From assembly GCA_007922225.1 (NCBI GenBank), contig ML679973.1, forward strand, positions 682,001 through 746,000: a stretch of 64,000 nucleotides of DNA, in the 5' to 3' direction. This document shows, piece after piece, positions 55,044-64,000 of the stretch. The position numbers and the translations under genes were made by a program. The notes under the pieces are model-generated. The model had not been told where the DNA came from. It saw only the letters and a program-made list of their open reading frames with translations, and made no database searches. How positions within the stretch are numbered: the stretch's first letter is position 1; every line of letters begins with the position of its first letter. Source of the DNA: Emydura subglobosa. Lineage: Eukaryota; Chordata; Testudines; Chelidae.

Positions 55044-56720
55044 TATTTAGCTGGCGGGGCAGCTGGAGGACGCTGCGGAGAGGGAACTTCGGGTCGGGCC
55101 CGGCAGCAGGGAAGGTTCTGATGCTGCGGCTTCGCTGGAATCTCAGAGGGGAGTGAATGATGCTTCCCTCCCTGGGTCTGTCTGCCAGTGTAGGTGGGGA
55201 AGAGGGCTGCACTGCCGGGGTGACCTGCCCTCCGGGGCCTGCACTTCGTATTTCTGTTGTGGTAGCACGCAAGAGGCGCCAATGGGCTAGGCCCTGTTTT
55301 AAAAAGAACAAAAAAGGAGACATGGTCCCTGCTCTGCTGAGCTTCCGTTGTAAGCAACAACGTGGCTCCATCACCCCCTTCTGCTGCTCTGACTCTTGAT
55401 CACAGACCCTGCTAGTGCCCGCGTTACCCTCCCATTTGTCACACTTCCCCATGCTCTCAGCTCACACCCATCCGCCGCTGGCAACGGGCGTTCCTGTGAC
55501 ACTGTGCACAGGCGATTTCTGCTCCCATCACACACACGGAGTTAACCCAGATGTTCAGTACACCTGAACCGAGAATTCATCCCCCAGCTCCTGGCAAACA
55601 GACACAAGCTGACATTTGACAGTCAGCAGGACAGACCACTGGCTGTAGGCTAATGGAAAACACCCTCCTCCTCACCTGTCACGGGCTGGGCCGGTGTGAT
55701 TCTGCCACGGGAAGACACCATGTCCTACAGCAGCAGATCTCTCCGGTGCACTCTTACATTGCAGAACATTCTCAGTTTGCTGAATCAGGCTGCACTGAAT
55801 GATTTACCAGGTCAGGTCATGATTTAAATTGGCAAGCCCAAAACCTTCCTTTCAATCACCCGTTTTAATCTTGTTTTGTATTTGTTCTTTTTAGTGATTT
55901 TCCTAAAGAAAGATTGATTCTCATTGGTTGGTGACCATTAAAACATGGACTTGCATCTAAATTTGGTGCCCGTGTTTGCTAACCGGAAGGTGACAGACAC
56001 TCTCTCTCTGCACGTCTATTTAAGCAATGATATTGCTTAACGTGCAGTCATTCAGCTTCTTAAGTTTTATGTTTTGTTGTTATGCTAGAAAATGGTGCAT
56101 GACGTTTCTGGGTTACTAGAAGAGAATTAATTGTATTGCTCATGATTTATGTCAAACTCAGTGTGGATGGAATTGGAAATAAAAAAAGTGGATAGAAATA
56201 GCATTTTTAAATTAGTTAACTAAGACTATTTAAATGTGCTGGATACATTGGGGAAGATTATCAAAATATGTTTTTTGTTTAAAACTAATTGATCGTTTTT
56301 AAAAGGCAGCATTATGTCCAGGCCCTGACTAGGATGCCTAGACCCTAGGATAATATAAATAAAACAATAATTATCTATAGTTAATTAATTTTCATTTAAA
56401 ATAGGTTTTTTTAAATTAAGAAGTCTGATGTTTTTTATATTGGAAAAAAAAAATAATTCCCCCCCTCCCCGAACCCTGCTTGGAGAAAATGGGACTTGAT
56501 GCGTGTTTGGTCCATCTGTTTGTCTCTGTGAGGACCATGTGACTTGGGTCTTTAATCAGCCCTGGTGTTTGAAATCCCCGAGTGGTTAATCCTCCCTGTC
56601 AATGACGGGTGGAACTGAGTGTAGCAGGTATGACAATTTCCTGCGATATCCTGGATAAATCTGACTGAATTATGTTTAAGCATCTTAGGAGTTCATTGTA
56701 TTAAAAGTGCAAATATTTGT
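55044..56720. other. Region 3' of IFFO1, nothing recognised
   Basis: The first 0.4 kb is GC-rich, and from about 55700 it becomes AT-rich with no protein-like frame. In human, GAPDH lies beyond IFFO1 on the opposite strand. No GAPDH exon (for example the catalytic SCTTNC-type motif) was seen on either strand here. Confidence 0.6.
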
Positions 56721-57240
56721 GTTATTGTGGGGTTGTACACAGTGTCTCCATGGGGAAACATGACATGTAAACCCTGGGAAGTGTTATGAGCATCCGAGGA
56801 CTATTTGAAACAATCCCCCTAAAGTTAAGTGGGTTTCCCAGGAAGTCTCTAGGAGGAGATTTATACAAATGTACCCTCTCCACTTATGCAAGAACTCAGC
56901 CTTTTGAAGCTTTGTCCTTGTTTGCCGGTCACCTGTTACATGAGAACAAAATCAGAGGCCCAGCTGTATAAAGGAACTACCCTCAGATTCATGGAGGTGT
57001 TTGTTCTGAGCCAAGGAGGCTATGAACTTGTAACCACACAAAAATACCTTTGGTCAGCTCTGAAGGGCTGTTCACATGCCCTTGCTGGAGTTGGGATGAG
57101 CTCTGGTAAGCTCGTAAGCATGCGTGTACATTCATTTATTGTTTTTAATGTTTCTTCTGTAATGCTTTCACCTTAAGAATAAATGATTGCTTAGGAAACG
57201 CTCTGGGGTACCTTATAACTTGGTAATTAAACGCTGTCTC
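56720..57240 (+). mobile_element. LTR-like segment with TATA and polyadenylation signal
   Basis: TATAAA at 56967-56972 and AATAAA at 57178-57183 are about 210 bases apart in a segment with no coding frame, the layout of an LTR U3-R-U5. Sequence after it (57240-58170) has weak minus-strand frames without a recognised family. No second LTR was matched, so this may be a solo LTR. Confidence 0.4.
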
Positions 57241-58164
57241 TAGCCTCAGCGGAGAAAAGCAAAGCAGACCAACGGAGGCAGTCTGTCTTTCTAGGGAATT
57301 CACAGTGTAAGCCGTGAACTGTGCAGCCTGGAAAATCCTCAGTCAGGAGGGAGAAAGATGCTTGTTTCCACCCAAGAGAGGTGATGGCTGGGCAGTGGGT
57401 GCTCTTGCTGGGCCATAGAGCGGGATATAGGTCCTGTTGTCCTGAACAGTAACTCTGGGCAGCAAGAATTTGTCTATAAATCAACTGTCTAGGGAACGTT
57501 TGGATCAAGAGAGGCAAACGGGAGAGTTTCAGAAGCACTGTGAGTCCTTCTGTTTCGGTATAGTTCTGCACCTGCTGTGACCAGCCCCTTTTGCATGCTA
57601 CATTTTCCTTTCTGCTGGAAGACAGGCAAGAGATACGGTGTATGACGTGTAAGCTGTAGCCATGCTGGAAGAGAAGGTACGTGCTCTGGAATTGCCAGTT
57701 TCAACAGTGCGTAGCATCTGAGAAAATGGAGACTTCTTGGACAATCTGATTCAGAAATCATTGCAAGGGAAAGGATCACAGTAAGAAACTGACGAGAGTA
57801 TAGAAACGGAGGGAGCTGAATGGTGATTTGTGATGAAGAAAGGAAACAGAAAGAGAAGCCATTCAACCTGGCTAGAAGAATCGAAGTACGATCAGATACC
57901 CAGTGAGTAAACTACTGAGGAACCTGTTTCTGAAGGACACTTAAAAGATGTCCTTGGGGAATGAAGTAAGCAACTATCAAGAGAGGTACTTCAACCATCC
58001 TACAAAGACATCGGTGACTCCATGTTAAGAAGTCAATGGCTAGAGAATTCAAGAAGGAACACAAGGACACAGTGCTTTCTCCCTGGAGCAAAGATACAAG
58101 GTGTAACTGCAAGATTGGCTGGATTATGAGGTTCTCTGGCAGGTCTCCATTAATGATTATTGTC

Positions 58165-58720
58165 ACCGCTCAGGGCAGCTGCACCTGCATTCCCCTTTTA
58201 TAGTCCACCAAGGGCTCCCACGATTAGGCTTTCATCTCCCCTGCCGTTACCTCTCATGGGCAGAGACAGGGGACTGGGGTATTTCCCGGCTGCACAGCTC
58301 TCTGCCTCCAGCGTGATTTTTCAGCAAAGCCAGACTTTCTAAGCAGGTTTCTCCACATCTATGATAAACAGTGTAATTGCCACAGATAAGTGACCACACA
58401 ACTCTTTCTAAGCAAGCCAATTTATTCCTAAAATAAAAATATTATAGAAAAAACATTCAAACATTAAAAGAACCTCCAGGCATGCTAACAAGCTTACCAG
58501 AGGCCACCCCCTAATTCCAGCAAGGGCTCCAATCGGGAAACAGCCCTTCAAATCCCACCAAGGGATTTTTCAGTGGCTACAGTTCATAACTGCTTTGGTT
58601 CAGAACCACCCCGCCCATGAGTCTGTGAGTTGCTCCTGTATGCATTTGGGCCTCTTGTTCTTGGGAATAGGTAATTCGTAAATAAAGGTCCCCTCCCCAG
58701 CGTAAAGCTTCAATAGATCA
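58165..58720 (-). mobile_element. Possible minus-strand LTR-like segment
   Basis: On the minus strand a CTATAAAAG TATA box lies at 58196-58204, downstream (minus sense) of about 450 bases of noncoding sequence with AATAAA hexamers in both senses. The assignment rests on this promoter-like motif and on composition only. 58720-59850 holds nothing recognised beyond short repeat-like stretches. Confidence 0.25.
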
Positions 58721-59879
58721 GATCCAGAGGTGGCCATTTGTATTCCCCTCCTCCCAAGTAGATCCTAGGAAACCTACTCAACTACCAATTAATTCTTGTC
58801 TTAGCCCATTGTGTAAAATAGTCCTTTGAATCTCATAATACTTCCCAACATTTACATGAGTCATTTCTCCTAGACAAATTATCTACAATCCCAGAAGATC
58901 ACAGAAACATTTGCATTTTTAATACGATATAATGAGTGTCTAAGCTACTTAACCTTAATTCAGTAAGGCTTGTCCAGGATATTGCAGAAAATTGCCGTAA
59001 CTGTCACAATTATAACATAGAACACAGTTATAATCAATGCTGTGGCATCACATGGAAGTACACAGATTATAGAAGACAGCCGAGCTCTTGGAAGGGAACT
59101 GAAGAAGAGAAAAGGTGAGGTGGAGATCCTTCTAGTCCCATGAGTAAGAGAAGGCAGAAAATACTACAGGTGAACCATTGGCTGAACAAAAGTGTGAAGT
59201 TGAAGGTTTTGGTTGTGTCTAGAGCATTGGCCAATGCTCCAATGGGAGAGGAGACTACTAATGGCACCCTGCAGCTCAAAGGTAGGAGAACTCCGTGCTT
59301 ACTATTTAATGAAAGACACGATGGAGCTCAACCAATTTTTTTACTTTAATAATTGATGTGGCAAGCCCCGAGGTGCCGGGGCTATGAACTGCCAAGACTA
59401 GAGGCGCTGGGGCTCAGCCCTGGCACAGATTAATCACTGGGGGAGCGCATCTTAGTTGGAGACCTGCTGGCGTAGCCAGAAGAAAGTTAAAGTAGCAATG
59501 CAAGAGAAAGGTACTGAGGAGGCTCAGACAATTCAAACTCAAACCCAGTGTGGCGTGAACAAATTGAAAAAAGAATGAGAAGCGCAGACATTTTTTTCAA
59601 TTGCTTATATACCAATGCTGCGCGTCCATGGAACAAGCACCAGGACTTGGAAATTGTCATGGATGAAAAAACATGTGCTCTATAATTGGCATTGTGAGAC
59701 CTGAGGGGTGATTTGCATAATTAAAATGTTAAAAATGTTGGTTACAAACAGTTTAGAAAGGATAGAGGGGGGGAAGAGGTAGTGGGGTAGGGGTTGCACT
59801 CTACATTAAAGTAACTATCACCTGTTTTAGAGTTAGTGATCATTCAGAACCACTGCCTGAAGCACGGGGGGAAAGTCCT

Positions 59880-62625
59880 TCATAAGGAGAAGAACGGATC
59901 TGCAAGGTTTTCAGACCTCCAGAAAATCTGCCTGAAAGCCTCGCTCATGGAGCCCCTGACTGGCTCCGAACCAACTCGCTCTGCTGCGGTACCCAGTGTG
60001 ACGCCGGTGCAGAGGGCACCATTGGCACCGACCTGACTCAGCACCGCGAAGAGACGGAATCGGTGCTTGGAGTGCGGATACTCCCCCGCACCGTCGAAGC
60101 AGGCAGGGTGGAGCACCGAACCGTACCGGGGTCGGATCACGGAGACCCGCTGCCTGAGCCAGCGTCTCCAGCCAGGGAGCCTTCCCCAACACCGTTGAAC
60201 TCGGAGGCCGTCGAGCGGCAAGAGCCTTGTTGGCCTTGCAGAAGCTACTGCCACCCATACCTCCCCGAGAGAGAAGGGGCTGGTGTTACAGGGGAAGCCC
60301 GCATTGGGACCCCCTGAATGGCTCAGGAGATCCCCAGCATGGGCAGGAAGATCTTCTACAGACCGGTTTCCTAGGGTAGAGCAGAAACACTCCCCTAGAA
60401 GTTATCCCAGGTCACAGTCACCGGACTGATCTGCAGCGAGGTGGAGAGCGAAGTCGCCGGCCCAACACCGGTCTCACCCCCCGGCACTGGGTGAAGTCCA
60501 TCCCACTGCTCCGGCAGCGGAGAGTTCCCCGCAATGACGTGGTGCTGCTCCCAGTCACTGGAGACAATCTCGGTACCGAGGAATTCGCCGGGCAGGGCCG
60601 AACATGGTTGCCGGAAACAGCCTCAGCACTGAGGAGTTCGCACTGCCCCGAGGCCGGGCAGAACCTGGTCGCCGGAGTTTGACTCGGCGCCGACATGCAT
60701 GCAGAGCGCGAAGTCCTCGGTACCGGGATGATGCTCCGGTGAGCTGGGCTGACCCAAGCATTGTCCGCACGCCTGCTCTGGCCGCAGCACCCACATCGAA
60801 GCTGGTAGTCGAGGTCGTCGTCGAGGGGACGCTCTCTGGAGCGACGGTACTGCACGGTGAGAGCCTTCGGGGCAGCCCCTCCCCCCCCCCCCCCGTGGTC
60901 TTTTGACGGTGCCTCGGTGTCCCTTTGGGGAGGTAGTCGCTGGGGGAGCCACCACCAATGAAAGGTGCCAGAGCTCCAGGCGCATGTAGCCCCGGATGGC
61001 CTCAGAGGCACTGGTCACCCCAATAGCTGTATGGAGGCCTATGGGGTTTCCCAGGGTGGGACGGGACCACAGTCCGTCAACCCCTCAGGGATGCAGTCAG
61101 TGCCTCAGATACAGGGAAAGGGCCACCATTCACCCTCGGACGACGACTTGGCCCCAAGAGCAGGGACTCCAGTGGGGACCGCCTGTCAACGGGAAGAGAT
61201 GCTGTGGCCTGCAGAGCCCTCCATCCTCCCCCCCGCCCGCCGGTTGAAGCACGCTCACAAGCCCTGGTTGAGTCTAGGGCACACTGGGAACTGCTCAAGA
61301 GGTGGCCTCCACCTTGGGGCTGGAGGTGAAGGAGCTAAAGGGGCGTCAGCTAATCTCTTTAATGGGCTAGCGGTGGGCCTCTACAATGTGGGGGTAGCCC
61401 TCCCGGTCTACAAAGGGGCGTTCAAGATAGCGAGAGACTCGTGGCAAACCACCTTCTCCGTAGCCCAATACCTAACTGAGCCGAGAAGAGCATTACGCCC
61501 CAGCCAAGGGGTTTGCGTACTTGTTCACCACCCGCCCCAGGTCCCTGGGGGTGGTTGCCGCCAACCACAGGGCTAGGCAGGGCAGCTGGGCTCTACTCCC
61601 GAGAACAAGGGCGATTGCAAGCCAGACTTGTTTGGAGAAACATTTGTATTCGATCGCACTAGCAGCAAGTAGAAGGTGAGCCTGGGGGGACGCAGTGAGC
61701 CGCTTGCTGAGTGGCTGCAACCCCAGGCTGCCCGAAAGGTCCAGCAGCCCATCCGGGGCCCTCCCTTGGACGAGTCAGCCTTGTCTGCGGTTCGGATGGA
61801 TGCGAAGCTGCGTGGTCGGAAGGACTCCAAGATCACGCTCTGTTCCCTGGGCCGCTACACGCCACAGACCTTTAGATGTCAGGCAGGTCCCAGGGACAGC
61901 AGCAGCAGAGCTGTCAGCCACGGGTGTCTCGCGACCTACGGGCAATGGGACAGAGTCAAGGGGCCTAGGAGACACCATCCGCCCTGGGTGGCTCCTTAGG
62001 CTCTCAGTAAGGGTCGTCTCGGCAATAGGGCAATCGGAAAAGGCCCTTTCTGCTGGTGCACACAAGGGCAGCGCTCTAGCCTCTACCCTCCTTCCAGTTC
62101 ACGTGGGCCGGGATGCGGGCGGGACACTGGGACCTTGATATAGTTTGGCGGGCTAGACCCCCCGGTTGTCTCCGCTCCCCCCACGACACCTCCCGCAATT
62201 CCACATCCAAGAGGTTGAGGCGCCTCAGCCCGGAGCAGTGAGAAAGGTTCCTCAGGGCACGGCGGACGAGGTCCTGCTCCAGGTACTTCCTCGCCCCCGA
62301 GAAAAGGGGATTTAATGACTGTGTCAGACCTATGTCGTCTCACAAATACCACAAGGGACTCAAGTCTCACATGGTCTCCCCAGCTCCAGTATTGGATACA
62401 GGAGCCTGGTATGCCACCCTGGACGTCAGGGACACATGCCTTCAACGCTTCCTTCACCTCGTAGGGGTTGGCTCCCTCTAATGCTTTACGGCTTTACCCC
62501 GTGGCCTGTTCTTGGCCCCGAGGGTGTTTACCGAAGGCCTGGCAGTGGTAGCTGCGCATGTGAGCAAAAGGGGGTGCGAAGCTTGCCCAAGGCAGGACCA
62601 GGAGCGTCCCCTCGGAAACCGACGC
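59880..62625 (+). mobile_element. DIRS-like retrotransposon remnant, forward
   Basis: A GC-rich, CpG-dense segment is rich in GGTACCG/GGCACCG-type words, typical of a DIRS-like first ORF. It leads into a reverse-transcriptase piece near 62280-62600. Frames are broken many times. No recombinase segment was identified, so it is truncated at the 3' side. The adjoining 62640-63635 segment is an inverted copy of its 5' coding part. Confidence 0.65.
62280..62600 (+). pseudogene. DIRS-type reverse transcriptase fragment
   Basis: The + strand reads, with frameshifts, LKSHMVSPAPVLDTG then WYATLDVRDT (62355-62440), the RT A-motif region in the form usual for DIRS elements. It then gives LPRVFTEGLAVVAAHVSK-like sequence (62505-62570), the region before the RT catalytic YLDD. 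The catalytic motif itself is not seen. It is inactive. Confidence 0.65.
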
Positions 62626-62639
62626 CGCGTTGACGCCTC

Positions 62640-63635
62640 CGCATGCAGCGACTGAGCTCTGGGAGAAAACCATCTCTGCTCAGGGGATCATCAAAGCCAC
62701 TGCAGGGGCCCCATCACAGGCTTTCCCCTGGAGACCGGCATCCTCTCTTTCAATGGAGCCAGAGGCTGAGGAGAGGGTGGTGAAGGCTGGTCCATCAGGC
62801 TCCTTGCTGCCTGGAACACCTCTAGCGTCAACGGTGCTGGTAACTGGAGAGGTCCCCTCCCACTCTCCGGAGTCGGGGGTGGCTCTCTTGATGGGGTCGC
62901 ACTTTTAGATGGCGAGCCCTTGTCCCGTCGACCCTCTGTCGCTGCTCCTGGAGCAGTCCCGTGTTCGACCCTGCTTCCCTGGGCTTTGGTGCAGGGGAGC
63001 AGCCCCATTTCTCACACTGTTTCTTCCTCGAGGGTGAGGAAGGGGGCTGGTACCACCTTGGAGCTGGCACTGACTGGGTGCTTTGCGCCAATGCCATACT
63101 CGGCACCAAGGCGGAACGTGCCGGTTCAGAGGCCGGTCTGAGCGCTGCCTCCATCAGCAAGGCCTTCAGGCAGATTTCCCTTTCCTCCTGAGTCTGTGGT
63201 CTGAACGCCTGACAGATCTTATGCTTGGGAATGGTTTCCCACAGGAGACACAGGGCTTGAAGCCTGACGACCAGGGCATGCCCCGCTCCCAGGCAAAAGT
63301 CCCAGCTGGGCCTATCCCTACATTGTCTACAACAATTAACAACTACTAACTAAGAACCAAAACAAAGAACAATTAACAGAATATTGGAGGGTTTGTAAAG
63401 CACTTGCGATGCAAGCAGAGCAGTTCCAGCAACCGTCAAGGGCGGAAAGAAGGAACTGAGGGGGCGCAGGCCCGACAGCACCTCATAAACCGCGGCATGT
63501 GCATGGGACTCCAGGGACGCCGGAGCCAGCCCTATGGGTACTGCTGAAGGGGAAAATGTTCTGGTAACCGTGCACGGAGGCGCACACATACCTACAATGG
63601 AATCAATATGAACAAGCACTCGAAGAAGAGCAAGA
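62640..63635 (-). mobile_element. DIRS-like element 5' part, reverse
   Basis: Read on the minus strand, it starts near 63635 with GCTCTTCTTCGAGTGCTTGT, the terminal sequence style of turtle DIRS copies. It passes into ORF1-like sequence. The block GGAAATCTGCCTGAAGGCCT (minus sense, about 63175-63156) matches AAAATCTGCCTGAAAGCCTC on the + strand at 59922-59941. The two copies are therefore in opposite orientation about 3.2 kb apart. Confidence 0.65.
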
Positions 63636-63649
63636 TGCCTTTCTCTTTA

Positions 63650-64000
63650 AGCACCTGTCTGTAATGTGTGGAAAGAAAAATTGTGTTATGCGGGACTTGA
63701 TTGCAATTTATGACACACATGCTGAAGGTCTCATGCAATCAGCAGTAAAATAATCATTAGAGTTTCTAAAAATTATCGCTGATAATTTTCTAACACAAAA
63801 TGCAACACAGGGTCCATCCACTTCATTTTAGACCTCATTATGACAACTAAAGATGAATTAATCACCAGTCTAAAATTTGGTGGTTGTCTAGGGTGCTAGG
63901 ATCACGATATGATTAATTCCATATGAGCAGAGGATAGTCCTAACCAATAATATATATACTTGGTGCTTCAAAAGGGCTAATTTCTCAGAGCTGAAGAAAA
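63650..64000 (+). mobile_element. CR1 LINE ORF2 fragment running off the window end
   Basis: The + strand follows the CR1 endonuclease-RT spacer: AATTTTCTAACACAAAATGC, then a degenerate LDLIMTTKDELITSLKFGG frame, ATCACGATATGATTAATTCC and CTAATTTCTCAGAGCTGAAG. It continues beyond 64000. It is degenerate but in the usual CR1 order. Confidence 0.8.

Noticed and set aside
54607..55452. 281-codon minus-strand frame after IFFO1
   Set aside because: It overlaps the IFFO1 3' UTR and polyadenylation region antisense, has no recognisable domain, and stop scarcity follows from GC content.
60418..61576. Two frames of about 200 codons on opposite strands
   Set aside because: Both lie in the decayed, CpG-rich DIRS-like segment; no intact ORF or host gene is supported.

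Overview
This is vertebrate nuclear DNA holding three multi-exon genes, all on the + strand, in the order CHD4 - NOP2 - IFFO1. The same neighbours in the same relative orientation are known from human 12p13, so this is a conserved syntenic block. The interspersed repeats point to a non-mammalian, non-avian amniote, most likely a turtle. The evidence is several CR1 LINEs, MIR-type SINE remnants, a PIF/Harbinger transposon, DIRS-like tyrosine-recombinase retrotransposon remnants and many short DNA transposons whose ends contain GTCTACACT; no Alu, B1 or L1 was seen. The species cannot be fixed from the sequence alone.

Layout. 1-171 is GC-rich and is followed by a 652-base gap that probably hides the CHD4 promoter and first exon. 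CHD4 occupies about 1157-22690: 39 coding exons were reconstructed, all phases close, and the product is 1916 aa. A second, 100-N gap in CHD4 intron 15 looks like an assembly artefact. The NOP2 CpG island has three evenly spaced CCAAT boxes (23331-23399), and NOP2 has 16 coding exons (23686-32974, 684 aa). The 9.6 kb between NOP2 and IFFO1 holds MIR remnants, a short DNA transposon, an unassigned ORF and a decayed Harbinger element with transposase and Myb/SANT remnants. IFFO1 (42568-54354, 10 coding exons including a 9-nt microexon, 547 aa) starts in a strong CpG island. From 55.0 kb to the end no host gene was recognised. That stretch holds LTR-like segments, two DIRS pieces in opposite orientation and the start of a CR1. 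GAPDH, the next gene in human, is not visible here.

The three genes work separately: CHD4 is the NuRD remodelling ATPase, NOP2 a nucleolar 28S rRNA cytosine methyltransferase, and IFFO1 a lamin-like nuclear filament protein. They share a neighbourhood, not a pathway. No new gene system was found. The best observations concern RNA processing: the textbook U12-type AT-AC intron of NOP2 (P120), a second candidate U12-type intron in CHD4, the IFFO1 microexon, and a CR1 element whose 3' end runs into the splice acceptor of NOP2 exon 8. Exon coordinates come from reading splice signals, reading frame and family similarity, not from transcripts.
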